From the NCBI RefSeq assembly GCF_002812485.1, contig NZ_CP025003.1, positions 3,968,001 through 4,032,000 of the forward strand: a stretch of 64,000 nucleotides of DNA, given 5' to 3'. Under the pieces are notes generated by a model, which was not told where the DNA came from, ran no database searches, and saw only the letters and a list, made by a program, of their open reading frames with translations. The DNA comes from Dickeya fangzhongdai (GTDB lineage: Bacteria > Pseudomonadota > Gammaproteobacteria > Enterobacterales > Enterobacteriaceae). The translations under genes were made by a program, and so were the position numbers. Of this stretch, positions 52,568 through 60,951 are shown piece by piece. The stretch's first letter is position 1, and each line of letters starts with the position of its first letter.

Positions 52568-53026
52568 GTGTCCACCTTAGCTGTGGGCGCTTTGGCCTCT
52601 ACAGCGAAAACCGCGAGCGTTTCAGATGCTGCGGCCAACTAAACCGTGGGTGTAATCCACCTCTCCGGCGTTCTCCTGCAAGGGAGAAAAGGCTACGAGT
52701 ATGCGTAGAACTTCATTTACTACTGACAGATTCGTCAACAGTTGGCTAAATTTACGTCATTAATCAAAAATGATCAAGCCACTGGTAAGTGTTTTATCCA
52801 GCAAACAAAGGGGATTTACTGGGTTGGCAATGCTAATCGTAGAGTTCTTCAGTCAGTGTATCTTTGGACTGACCCCACACCGGTAGACGATCCTGCCCTA
52901 TAATAAGATTCATGAATCGCAGCAGCTTCGGAAGTCATTTTTGATAACAACTTCCGCTCCTCACTCAAAGCCGACTGTCAAATTTAACTGTTCGCTGCCA
53001 GAGAAAACTATCAGCCCAAGTTTGAG
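52568..53026. other. Degraded A/T-rich DNA with gene remnants
   Basis: No complete gene. An open frame without a start codon runs from 52727 to 52903 on the plus strand (58 codons, including GKCFIQQTKGIYWVGNANRR) and looks like the end of a lost gene. A small inverted repeat (ttctcc/ggagaa) is near 52670-52690. The promoter of the minus-strand cassette should lie in 52568-52750. Confidence 0.45.
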
Positions 53027-53232
53027 CTAATACACGATATAATGTTTTCAACAGTGAAGGGCAGTACGCACAAGGCTCGGAAGATCTGGTGCTGAAAAAC
53101 AGGCTCGGTATTACCACCCCTGATGACATTGACGGTGCCGAATTAGTACTACTGGAAAAACTGTATCATTTCGTCTTTGAAGATCACTTTCCCGCCAACC
53201 AGCCACTCAGTCTCGACCTGATCAGGGCATGA
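53027..53232 (+). pseudogene. Remnant of a Fic-family (AMP-transferase) gene
   Basis: A start-less frame, stop at 53230-53232, encoding YNVFNSEGQYAQGSEDLVLK, then NRLGITTPDDIDGAELVLLEKL and ending QPLSLDLIRA. This matches the conserved N-terminal region of Fic proteins (PGS-VLKN-LGIT, then an acidic helix leading to the Fic core). The frame is closed by stops on both sides: upstream there is no start codon and downstream the catalytic HPFxxGN motif is absent. It is therefore a broken gene, originally perhaps part of a Fic toxin-antitoxin module. Confidence 0.6.
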
Positions 53233-53266
53233 AACGCGCTTTGGTGCCGATGACATACTGGGTTAA

Positions 53267-53458
53267 TCAAGCACTAACGGGTGGGTGAACAGCCAAACTC
53301 AGGTAAGCGAACTTATCCCGCTGCTCGTCCAGTGAAGAAGCAATCATGCTGGAAGACTGGCCGGTTTCAATGGCTGTCGATGTCGCCACAGTACGGATGA
53401 TTTGTTCGCGAGAAGGCATAACATACTGCTCATTCCGGTGCTTTTGGTTGACAGCCAT
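53267..53458 (-). CDS. Small unassigned protein beside the Fic remnant
   Basis: 63 residues with a very strong ribosome site (GGGGAGGA, four to five bases before ATG). It reads MAVNQKHRNEQYVMPSREQI, then IRTVATSTAIETGQSSSMI and an Ala/Val end. The segment STAIET is reminiscent of the (S/T)xxxE(G/N) inhibitory motif of Fic antitoxins but lacks the final Gly/Asn, so the link is weak and suggested mainly by its neighbour. The orientation, convergent with the Fic remnant, is not that of a normal antitoxin-toxin pair. Confidence 0.4.
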   Translation of the reverse strand: MAVNQKHRNEQYVMPSREQIIRTVATSTAIETGQSSSMIASSLDEQRDKFAYLSLAVHPPVSA

Positions 53459-53605
53459 ATCGTCCTCCCCATGTTGGTCTGTTTATTATACATGCAACCT
53501 GGCATGAAGTAATCCTGTGCTGAAAGCAAAAGGAAACCCTCCCGATCTGTTTAGGCACATTGCCGCCCCGGCAACACACCATGACCTTCACTGGCATCCA
53601 GATTA

Positions 53606-54619
53606 TTAACCGGCATTCATTTCAGGCCGCAGCCTCCCCTCCCGGCATCGCTGCTGGTAACTCTGTTCAAAGGTCTGCATGCCGACCTGGCCGCCGGTTT
53701 GCAGCAGGCTCGGCAACTGGTGGGTTTTACCTTCGCGGATCAGGTTGCTGACCGCCGGGGTGGCGAGCAGTACTTCAAACAGCGCCACGCGCCCGCCTTG
53801 CGCGCCCGGCAACAGTTTCTGCGCCACCACCGCCTGCAGACTGGCGGCCAGTTGCGTGCGAACAAACGCTTTCTCCTCGGCGGGAAAGACATCCACCAGC
53901 CGGTCCACCGACTGCACCGCCCGCCGGGTATGCAGCGTCGCCAGCACCAGATGACCGGTTTCCGCCGCCGTAAGCGCCAGCCGAATCGTCTCGCTGTCGC
54001 GCAACTCGCCGAGCAGCAGCACGTCCGGGTCTTCGCGCAGCGCCGCCCGCAGCGCACTGGCGAACGCATCGCTATGACGGCCAATCTCCCGCTGTTGAAT
54101 CAGACAGCGTTGGCTGACATGCAGGAACTCAATCGGGTCTTCCAGCGTAATAATGTGGCGCGCACGGCGTTGATTGAGCGAGGCGATCATCGCCGCCAGC
54201 GTGGTGGATTTACCGCTGCCGGTCGCGCCGGTCACCAGAATCAGACCATCGGGACGATCGGCCAGCTCCGCTACCATCGGCGGCGCGCCCAGCGCCTGTA
54301 GATCCGGCTGATGTGACGGGATCAGGCGCAGCGCCGCCGACAGGCCGTGGCGCTGCATAAACAGATTGGCCCGTAACCGCTGACCCTCCGGCAGCGTCAG
54401 CGCGCAGTCGGTCTGCCCGCTTTGCCGCAGTTGCTGCTCGCAGGCTGGTTCCAGCCAGCTGCCGCACCACTGCTCCAGCTCGTCGTTGTGCAACGGCGGC
54501 TGCGCAGCATCCGCCACCAGTTGCCCGTCGATACGCCAAACCGGCGGATGACCGCTGCACAGGTGCAGATCGGACACATTCTGTTTTACACTAGACCGCA
54601 CCCATTCACTCACATCCAT
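53606..54619 (-). CDS. yggR: PilT-family ATPase YggR
   Basis: 337 residues, a type II/IV secretion ATPase of the twitching-motility PilT type: N-terminal PAS-like domain (SDLHLCSGHPPVWRIDGQL), Walker A GATGSGKST (131-139), Asp-box ITLEDPIEF, Walker B VLLLGELRD and His-box GHLVLATLHT. In pili it powers retraction, but YggR is an orphan in many enterobacteria and no pilus genes are adjacent. The start at 54619 has AGGAGG upstream; the frame is open 15 codons further. Only 21 bp separate it from the divergent yggS start. Confidence 0.9.
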   Translation of the reverse strand: MDVSEWVRSSVKQNVSDLHLCSGHPPVWRIDGQLVADAAQPPLHNDELEQWCGSWLEPACEQQLRQSGQTDCALTLPEGQRLRANLFMQRHGLSAALRLIPSHQPDLQALGAPPMVAELADRPDGLILVTGATGSGKSTTLAAMIASLNQRRARHIITLEDPIEFLHVSQRCLIQQREIGRHSDAFASALRAALREDPDVLLLGELRDSETIRLALTAAETGHLVLATLHTRRAVQSVDRLVDVFPAEEKAFVRTQLAASLQAVVAQKLLPGAQGGRVALFEVLLATPAVSNLIREGKTHQLPSLLQTGGQVGMQTFEQSYQQRCREGRLRPEMNAG

Positions 54620-54640
54620 TGATTGGCCTCCTGAACCATT

Positions 54641-55360
54641 ATGACGATATCGACAGTCCAGCAAAATCTACAGGACGTCCGGCAGAGAATCTCGGCGGCG
54701 GCGGAACGTTGCGGGCGTGCGCCAGAAGAAATTACGCTGCTTGCCGTCAGCAAAACCAAACCTGTGAGCGCGATCGAAGCAGCCATTGCGGCCGGGCAGC
54801 GGGCATTTGGCGAAAACTATGTGCAGGAAGGGGTCGACAAGATTCGCCATTTTCAGACACATCGGCCGGATACGGCGCTGGAATGGCACTTTATCGGACC
54901 GTTGCAGTCGAATAAGAGCCGCCCGGTAGCGGAGCACTTCGACTGGTGCCACACCATCGATCGGCTGCGTATCGCCCAACGCCTGAGCGAACAGCGCCCG
55001 GCACATCTGCCGCCGCTCAACGTGCTGTTGCAGGTCAATATCAGCCAGGAAGAGAGCAAATCCGGCATTCTGGCCGGCGACCTGCCGGAACTGGCGGCCA
55101 GCGTGGCCCAGTTGCCGAACCTGCGGCTGCGCGGGCTGATGGCGATCCCCGCGCCGGAAACGGATCATGACCGTCAATTGGCGGTATTTCGCCAGATGAC
55201 CGAACTTTTTCTGCAACTAAAAGCGGATTATGGCACTTTGGATACCCTGTCGATGGGCATGACCGACGACATGGCCGCCGCCATTGAGGCCGGCAGCACG
55301 CTGGTGCGGATCGGCACCGCGATTTTTGGCGCACGTGATTACCGTTCACCGGCCAGTTAA
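54641..55360 (+). CDS. yggS: PLP-homeostasis protein YggS
   Basis: 239 residues, a fold-type III PLP-binding protein. The PLP lysine is in LLAVSKTKP (near residue 37); FGENYVQEG, WHFIGPLQSNKSR and SMGMTDDM complete the YggS/PROSC signature. It binds PLP without known catalysis and balances vitamin B6 and amino acids. There is no visible ribosome site and only 21 bp to yggR, so its promoter must lie inside yggR. proC follows by 33 bp. Confidence 0.95.
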   Translation: MTISTVQQNLQDVRQRISAAAERCGRAPEEITLLAVSKTKPVSAIEAAIAAGQRAFGENYVQEGVDKIRHFQTHRPDTALEWHFIGPLQSNKSRPVAEHFDWCHTIDRLRIAQRLSEQRPAHLPPLNVLLQVNISQEESKSGILAGDLPELAASVAQLPNLRLRGLMAIPAPETDHDRQLAVFRQMTELFLQLKADYGTLDTLSMGMTDDMAAAIEAGSTLVRIGTAIFGARDYRSPAS

Positions 55361-55393
55361 CCTTAACGGACAGATGAGAACAGCGAGAATCTG

Positions 55394-56215
55394 ATGGAAC
55401 ACCGTAAAATAGCCTTTATCGGCGCGGGCAATATGGCGCAGGCGATCATCGCCGGTCTGATGGCGGGCGGCTATCCGGCCAGCCAGGTCAGCGTCAGCGC
55501 GCCGTCCGCCACAAACCGGGACGTACTGGCCGCCCGTTATGGCGTTGCCAGCCTGAGCGACAATATCGCCAGCGCCCGCGATGCCGACGTTGTGGTGTTG
55601 GCGGTCAAACCGCAATTGATGGCGGACGTCTGCCAAACGCTGGCGCAGCAGGTGGATTTCAGCGGCAAACTGGTGTTGTCGATCGCCGCCGGCGTCAGCG
55701 TCGCCCGTTTCCGTCAGTTACTGGGCGATTCGCTCAACATCGTACGCATCATGCCCAACACCCCATCGCTGGTGGGCCAGGGCATGAGCGGGCTGTACGC
55801 GCCGGCGAACGTCGGCGAAGCCGATCGGGCGTTTGCCGCCGACCTGATGAAGAGCGTCGGTAAGCTGTGCTGGGTCGCCGACGAAGCGCAGATTAACGGC
55901 GTGATTGCCGCCGCCGGCAGCGCTCCCGCTTATTTCTTCCTGTTCATGGAAGCCATGCAGCAGGAAGCGATTCGTCAGGGCTTCGACGCCGACACCGCCC
56001 GGTTGCTGGTACAGCAGGCAGCCAGCGGCGCGGCGGCGCTGGTGGACGCCAGCCCGGACATCCCGCTGTCGACACTGCGGGAAAATGTGACCTCCAAAGG
56101 CGGCACCACCGCTGAAGCGCTGCGCGTGTTCAACGAGCGCCAGTTGGGCCAGATTGTCGCCGATGCTATGCAAGCCGCCGTACACCGTGCGAAGGAAATG
56201 GAATCGCTGTTCTGA
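55394..56215 (+). CDS. proC: Pyrroline-5-carboxylate reductase
   Basis: 273 residues. N-terminal Rossmann dinucleotide site IGAGNMAQAII, then MPNTPSLVGQGM and the C-terminal dimer/active-site segment VTSKGGTTAEAL. It makes proline from pyrroline-5-carboxylate with NADPH. It stands between yggS and yggT, unlike in E. coli, where proC is elsewhere; this yggS-proC-yggT order occurs in other gamma-proteobacteria. Confidence 0.96.
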   Translation: MEHRKIAFIGAGNMAQAIIAGLMAGGYPASQVSVSAPSATNRDVLAARYGVASLSDNIASARDADVVVLAVKPQLMADVCQTLAQQVDFSGKLVLSIAAGVSVARFRQLLGDSLNIVRIMPNTPSLVGQGMSGLYAPANVGEADRAFAADLMKSVGKLCWVADEAQINGVIAAAGSAPAYFFLFMEAMQQEAIRQGFDADTARLLVQQAASGAAALVDASPDIPLSTLRENVTSKGGTTAEALRVFNERQLGQIVADAMQAAVHRAKEMESLF

Positions 56216-56258
56216 TTGCCGTCTGAAACATGATTTTTAATGAAGGAATAACCGTCTC

Positions 56259-56813
56259 ATGCTGACCCTGACTTTTCTGGTCAAGACCCTGATTGACCTG
56301 TACGTGATGGTGTTATTGCTGCGCATCTGGATGCAGTGGGCGCGCAGTGATTTTTACAACCCGCTGGCGCAATTCGTGGTGAAGCTCACCCAGCCGATCA
56401 TCGGGCCGCTACGCCGCATCATCCCGTCGCTGGGGCCGATCGACAGCGCCTCGCTGCTGCTGGCGTTTCTGCTCACCACGCTCAAGTATCCGTTACTGTT
56501 GCTGATTCAGGTCGGCTCGCTGTCGCTCAGCCCGATCAACCTGCTGGTGGGGCTGCTGGCGCTGGTCAAATCCGCCGGTTATCTGGTGTTCTGGGTGGTG
56601 ATTATCCGTTCGTTGATGAGCTGGATAAGCCAAGGCCGCAGCCCGGTGGACTACATGCTGCATCAGTTGACTGAACCGCTGATGGGGCCGGTGCGCCGCA
56701 TTCTGCCGTCGGCCGGCGGGCTGGATTTTTCGCCGATGGTGGTGATTCTGGTGCTGTACCTGTTGAACTATCTCGGCATGGATTTTTTCCCGGGGCTGTG
56801 GTTCCTGTTGTGA
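56259..56813 (+). CDS. yggT: YggT family membrane protein
   Basis: 184 residues with two YGGT repeats, each a pair of membrane helices followed by a conserved turn: [22 protein letters not shown] with PLRRIIPS, and [11 protein letters not shown]...[12 protein letters not shown]. An inner-membrane protein linked by E. coli studies to osmotic/potassium tolerance; mechanism unknown. The stop overlaps the GTG start of yggU. Confidence 0.93.
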   Translation: MLTLTFLVKTLIDLYVMVLLLRIWMQWARSDFYNPLAQFVVKLTQPIIGPLRRIIPSLGPIDSASLLLAFLLTTLKYPLLLLIQVGSLSLSPINLLVGLLALVKSAGYLVFWVVIIRSLMSWISQGRSPVDYMLHQLTEPLMGPVRRILPSAGGLDFSPMVVILVLYLLNYLGMDFFPGLWFLL

Positions 56814-57100
56814 GTGCCGTCAGTCGTTGCGAAGACGGGCTGGTGATTCGGCTGTATATTCAGCCGAAAGCCAGCCGGGATCAGATTGTCGGGCTGCATG
56901 GCGACGAGCTTAAAGTCGCCATCACCGCACCGCCGGTGGACGGTCAGGCCAACGCTCACCTCATCAAATTTCTTGCCAAACAGTTTCGCGTCGCCAAAGG
57001 CATGGTGACCATCGAAAAGGGCGAGCTTGGGCGTCACAAACAGATTAGAATCGTCAACCCGCAAGCCATCCCGACCGATGTCGCGGAACTCATCTCCTGA
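56810..57100 (+). CDS. yggU: DUF167 family protein YggU
   Basis: 96 residues. [25 protein letters not shown] (interrupted here only by variable positions) and [12 protein letters not shown] are the DUF167 signature. Function unknown. The GTG at 56810 overlaps the yggT stop (GTGA) and aligns with the E. coli start (MSAV); a GTG four codons upstream is possible. A tandem repeat follows the gene. Confidence 0.92.
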   Translation: MSAVSRCEDGLVIRLYIQPKASRDQIVGLHGDELKVAITAPPVDGQANAHLIKFLAKQFRVAKGMVTIEKGELGRHKQIRIVNPQAIPTDVAELIS

Positions 57101-57105
57101 AGTTA

Positions 57106-57192
57106 TTCTTTGAACGGAATTTATTCTCTGAACAGAAGTGATTCCCTGAACGGAAGTGATTCCCTGAACAAATACCCTGAACAGATTGCAGG
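57106..57192. repeat. Tandem 18-bp repeat between yggU and rdgB
   Basis: Three 18-base units (57106-57123, 57124-57141, 57142-57159), each ttc-ctgaac-gaa-t-a in pattern, followed by a 15-base partial unit (57160-57174) and a further ccctgaacag copy. The second and third differ by two bases. The array ends about 10 bp before the rdgB start and may include its ribosome site region. Confidence 0.8.
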
Positions 57193-57200
57193 AACAACAG

Positions 57201-57794
57201 ATGCAAAACGTGGTTTTAGCCACCGGCAACGCCGGTAAAGTGCGTGAACTCGCCGGTCTGCTGGCGGATTTCGGCCTCGACGTGGTAGCGCAAACCACGC
57301 TGGGGGTCGAATCCGCCGAGGAAACCGGTTTAACCTTTATCGAAAACGCCATTCTGAAAGCGCGCCACGCCGCGCGTGAAACCGGTCTGCCGGCCATCGC
57401 CGACGATTCAGGCCTGGCGGTGGACGCGCTGGGCGGCGCGCCGGGGATTTACTCCGCCCGCTACGCCGGGGAAGACGCCAGCGATCGGCAGAATCTGGAC
57501 AAACTGCTGGCGGCGCTGGACAACGTGCCGGACGAGCAGCGTCGGGCCAGCTTCCACTGCGTGCTGGTGTATCTGCGCCACGCCGACGACCCGACGCCGC
57601 TGGTGTGCCACGGCAGCTGGCAGGGCGTCATCGCCCGCGCGCCGGTCGGCGAAGGCGGCTTCGGCTACGACCCGGTGTTTTTTGTGCCGTCAATCGGCAA
57701 AACCGCCGCCGAGCTGAGCTGCGAAGAGAAAAACGCCCTTTCCCACCGCGGTCAGGCGTTGCGTCAGCTGCTGGATGCCCTGCGACATGCTTAA
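57201..57794 (+). CDS. rdgB: dITP/XTP pyrophosphatase RdgB
   Basis: 197 residues, the E. coli length. [10 protein letters not shown] at the N-terminus, [20 protein letters not shown], the GFGYDPVF motif and the SHRGQAL motif near the end. It removes inosine and xanthosine triphosphates to keep them out of DNA. The frame is open five codons upstream, but the ATG at 57201 fits the family and follows AGGAAC. It overlaps hemW by 8 bp. Confidence 0.96.
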   Translation: MQNVVLATGNAGKVRELAGLLADFGLDVVAQTTLGVESAEETGLTFIENAILKARHAARETGLPAIADDSGLAVDALGGAPGIYSARYAGEDASDRQNLDKLLAALDNVPDEQRRASFHCVLVYLRHADDPTPLVCHGSWQGVIARAPVGEGGFGYDPVFFVPSIGKTAAELSCEEKNALSHRGQALRQLLDALRHA

Positions 57795-58926
57795 TCTGCC
57801 GCCGCTCAGCCTGTACATCCACATTCCCTGGTGCGTGCAGAAGTGCCCCTATTGCGACTTCAACTCCCACGCGCTGAAAGGCGAGGTGCCGCACGACGAC
57901 TACGTGGCGCACCTGCTGGCGGATCTGGATGCCGACCTGCCGCTGGCGGGCGGACGCCCTCTGCACAGTATCTTTATCGGCGGCGGCACGCCGAGCCTGC
58001 TCAGCGCCGACGCGATGCAACAGTTGCTGGATGGCGTGCGCTCAAGGCTGTCCTTGCCGGCCGAGGCGGAAATCACTATGGAAGGCAATCCCGGTACGGT
58101 GGAAGCCGACCGCTTCAGCGGCTACCAGCGGGCAGGCATCAACCGGATTTCCATCGGCGTGCAGAGTTTCAGCCCGGATAAACTGACGCGGCTGGGCCGC
58201 ATCCACGGTCCACAAGAGGCCAAACGCGCCGCCCGGCTGGCCGCCGGTCTGGGGCTGCGCAGTTTTAATCTCGACCTGATGCACGGGCTGCCGGAGCAAT
58301 CGCTGGACGAAGCGCTGGACGATCTGCGTCAGGCCATCGCGCTCAATCCGCCGCACTTGTCCTGGTATCAGTTAACCATTGAGCCCAACACCCTGTTCGG
58401 TTCGCGCCCGCCGGTGCTGCCGGACGACGATGCGCTGTGGGACATTTTCGAGCAGGGTCACCGTTTGTTGAGCGACGCCGGGTATCAGCAGTATGAAACC
58501 TCGGCCTACGCCAAACCGGGTTACCAGTGCCAGCACAACCTCAATTACTGGCGTTTCGGCGATTATCTGGGCATCGGCTGCGGCGCTCACGGCAAAATCA
58601 CCTTCGCCGACGGCAGTATTGTGCGCACGGTGAAAACCCGCCACCCACGCGGCTACATGCAGGGCAATTACCTGCAGCAACGCAGCGAGGTGGCGATGGC
58701 CGACCGGCCGTTCGAGTTCTTCATGAACCGTTTCCGGTTGCTGGAACCGGCGCCGCGCGCTGATTTCACCGCCTACACCGGACTGCCGGAAAGCGCCATC
58801 CGTCCGTACATCGACGCGGCGCTGGCGCAAGGCTACCTGACCGAAACCGGGCAGCACTGGCAGGTGACCGAACACGGCAAGCTGTTTCTCAACTCGTTGC
58901 TGGAGCTGTTTCTGGCGGAAGAATGA
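57787..58926 (+). CDS. hemW: Heme chaperone HemW (radical SAM)
   Basis: 379 residues. The radical-SAM cysteines are in [13 protein letters not shown] (CxxxCxxC), with GGGTPS and the HemW C-terminal domain. Formerly called oxygen-independent coproporphyrinogen oxidase-like; HemW is now known as a heme-binding chaperone acting on respiratory enzymes, not a CPO. The ATG at 57787 lies within the end of rdgB; an ATG four codons upstream is less likely by alignment. Confidence 0.94.
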   Translation: MLNLPPLSLYIHIPWCVQKCPYCDFNSHALKGEVPHDDYVAHLLADLDADLPLAGGRPLHSIFIGGGTPSLLSADAMQQLLDGVRSRLSLPAEAEITMEGNPGTVEADRFSGYQRAGINRISIGVQSFSPDKLTRLGRIHGPQEAKRAARLAAGLGLRSFNLDLMHGLPEQSLDEALDDLRQAIALNPPHLSWYQLTIEPNTLFGSRPPVLPDDDALWDIFEQGHRLLSDAGYQQYETSAYAKPGYQCQHNLNYWRFGDYLGIGCGAHGKITFADGSIVRTVKTRHPRGYMQGNYLQQRSEVAMADRPFEFFMNRFRLLEPAPRADFTAYTGLPESAIRPYIDAALAQGYLTETGQHWQVTEHGKLFLNSLLELFLAEE

Positions 58927-59057
58927 GTAGCTAAGAGACACGGTCGCAGCACAAAAATCCGGCTTAACCGACTGACGACACGTTGAATTCCGGCACGGGA
59001 TTATGACAAAGTGAAGGCGGGATTTGCCCCGTTATACGCTATAAAAGGTAAACCACC

Positions 59058-59186
59058 ATGAAAACGATCACCCTACTGGTTGCCACGCTATTTATGGCGA
59101 CCGCATTGACCGGCTGCAACACCGCTCGCGGATTCGGTCAGGACGTTCAGAAACTCGGCAGTTCCATTTCCCATACCGCCAGTTGA
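59058..59186 (+). CDS. ecnA: Entericidin A-like lipoprotein
   Basis: 42 residues. A lipoprotein signal peptide with lipobox LTGC (Cys20), then NTARGFGQDVQKLGSSIS, which closely matches E. coli EcnA (TGCNTARGFGEDI...LGNSIS). Entericidins are small amphipathic membrane lipoproteins; in E. coli EcnA was proposed as antidote to the bacteriolytic EcnB. No ecnB-like gene is next to it. An AAGG precedes the ATG, and a TATAAA-like element lies just upstream. Confidence 0.85.
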   Translation: MKTITLLVATLFMATALTGCNTARGFGQDVQKLGSSISHTAS

Positions 59187-59238
59187 TCGGCGCCCCGCCT
59201 GCCGCACAGGCAGGCGGGTCACCTTTACAGAACCGTCA

Positions 59239-59694
59239 TTACCCCGCCGTTCGCATCGGCACGTGGGGAATCCCATCCTCGTCGTAACCGTCGCCACAGA
59301 CGGCAAAACCGAACTGTTGATAAAAATGCTGCAGGTGCGCCTGCGCGGACAAGTATTGCGCCCGCCCCGGCCAGTGTCGGGCACAGGCGGCCTGTGAATG
59401 CATCAACAACTGATGCCCCAACTGCTGACCGCGCGCGTCGGGCGCGACGACCACCCGGCCGATGGTTACGGCGTCCTGCCCGTCATGGGGCGCCAGCAAT
59501 CGCGCGCAGGCGATCAACCTGCCGTTTTGCCAGGCGGTCACATGGCGGTTGCCGTCCACCAGATCCAGACCGTCCGGGTCCTGATAGGCGCACTGCTGCT
59601 CCACCACAAAGACCTGACTGCGCAGGCGCAAAATGTCGTATAGCGCATAAGGGTTCAGGTCTTTCACGCCCCAGTCATGCCAAATCAGACTCAT
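59239..59694 (-). CDS. elaA: GNAT acetyltransferase ElaA
   Basis: 151 residues. The ElaA signature is present: LYDILRLRSQVFVVEQQC, YQDPDGLDLV, the acetyl-CoA loop VVVAPDARGQQLGHQLL and the C-terminal FYQQFGFAVCGDGYDEDGIP. A GNAT-fold acetyltransferase of unknown substrate. It lies 9 bp downstream of lplT on the same strand, so it may be read with aas-lplT. Confidence 0.9.
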   Translation of the reverse strand: MSLIWHDWGVKDLNPYALYDILRLRSQVFVVEQQCAYQDPDGLDLVDGNRHVTAWQNGRLIACARLLAPHDGQDAVTIGRVVVAPDARGQQLGHQLLMHSQAACARHWPGRAQYLSAQAHLQHFYQQFGFAVCGDGYDEDGIPHVPMRTAG

Positions 59695-59703
59695 CGCCGC
59701 TCC

Positions 59704-60951
59704 TTATTCGCCGTCAGCCGAATGGGTCGTTGCCGCCGGTTCAGGCCGACGCCGCCACTGGGTGACCTGTACCCAGACCCACAAACCGGCAATGGCCAGC
59801 GCAAACAGCACGCCGAAGCCGACGCCGATCGCCAGTACCGGCACGCCGACCTTCACCGCCAGCGAGTAGAGCGCCAGCATCAACAACATGGCGCCGTTTT
59901 CGCCCAGGTTCTGCACCGCAATGGCGTTGCCCGCCCCCACGCTTTCCCGGCCGCGTTCCTGCAACAGCGCATTGAGCGGCACGATGAAGAAGCCGCCCAG
60001 CGCCCCCAGCACCAGCAGGCAGGCGTAAGCGCTAATCAGGCTGTGTTGCAGGGTGAACACCACCACCATCACGCCGATCAATACCCCGGCGGGCAGGCAG
60101 CGTCGCACGGTTTTCAGCGTGACCAGCTTACCGGCCGCCGTCGCACCGACCACAATCCCCACCGCCACCATGGCGTTGAGCAGCGTCGGCGTCGAATTGT
60201 CGTTGATGCCCAGCGCCAGCGGCACCCACAGCACCAGCAGGAAACGCAGCGTCACGCCCGCCCCCCAGAACATGCCGGTGCCGACCAGTGAAAAACGGGT
60301 TTCGCCGTTGCGCCACAGCACGCGGCAGGCGTCAAAGAACGAGCGGGTCATGCGCGCCGGGCGCCAGGACGCGCCGGGGCGCGCCGCCGCCAGTTTCGGA
60401 ATCAACAGGTTGGCGGCCAGCGCGATGCCATAAGCCAGCGCACACACCGCCAGCGCGCCGTAGATATGCCAGTCGGCCAGCACGCCGCCCACCACCGATC
60501 CGGTGAGAATGGCGGCGATGGTGGACGCTTCCATCAGGCCGTTGGCTTTCACCAGCTGATCGCCGCGGGTGATTTCGCCCAGAATGCCGTACTTGGCCGG
60601 GGAATAGGCCGCCGCGCCCAACCCCACCAGCGTGTAGCCCAGAAACGGATTGCCGCCCAGGCAGATCAGCAACGCGCCGGCCAGCTTCAGGGCGTTGGCG
60701 AACATCATCACCCGCCCTTTGGCGAAACTGTCGGCGAACTGGCCGACAAACGGCGCCAGCACGATATAGGCGGCGACAAACCCCATCTGCAGGAAAGGCT
60801 GGCTCCAGTCGGGGTAAGCCAACGATTTCACCAGCGCCAGCGTAGCGAACAGCAGCGCGTTATCGCCGAAGGCGGAGAAAAACTGCGCCACCATCACCGC
60901 GTTCATGCCGCGGGAAAACAGCGATGACGAGGGAGAAATCTGATTACTCAT
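59704..60951 (-). CDS. lplT: Lysophospholipid transporter LplT
   Basis: 415 residues and about twelve membrane segments of the major facilitator superfamily; it starts near [19 protein letters not shown] and contains [10 protein letters not shown] as in E. coli LplT. It flips lysophosphatidylethanolamine across the inner membrane to the re-acylating enzyme Aas. Its ATG overlaps the aas stop codon, reflecting their joint function. Confidence 0.94.
   Translation of the reverse strand: MSNQISPSSSLFSRGMNAVMVAQFFSAFGDNALLFATLALVKSLAYPDWSQPFLQMGFVAAYIVLAPFVGQFADSFAKGRVMMFANALKLAGALLICLGGNPFLGYTLVGLGAAAYSPAKYGILGEITRGDQLVKANGLMEASTIAAILTGSVVGGVLADWHIYGALAVCALAYGIALAANLLIPKLAAARPGASWRPARMTRSFFDACRVLWRNGETRFSLVGTGMFWGAGVTLRFLLVLWVPLALGINDNSTPTLLNAMVAVGIVVGATAAGKLVTLKTVRRCLPAGVLIGVMVVVFTLQHSLISAYACLLVLGALGGFFIVPLNALLQERGRESVGAGNAIAVQNLGENGAMLLMLALYSLAVKVGVPVLAIGVGFGVLFALAIAGLWVWVQVTQWRRRPEPAATTHSADGE

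Noticed and set aside
52537..52749. A 70-codon plus-strand frame overlapping the cassette start
   Set aside because: No ribosome site, Cys/Arg-rich composition, and it covers the promoter region of the minus-strand cassette.
53027..53458. Intact Fic toxin-antitoxin module
   Set aside because: The Fic frame has no start and no catalytic motif, and the small neighbour is convergent and lacks the full inhibitory motif.
57106..57192. CRISPR-like array
   Set aside because: Units are contiguous without spacers and only 18 bp long; no cas genes are near. It is a simple tandem repeat.
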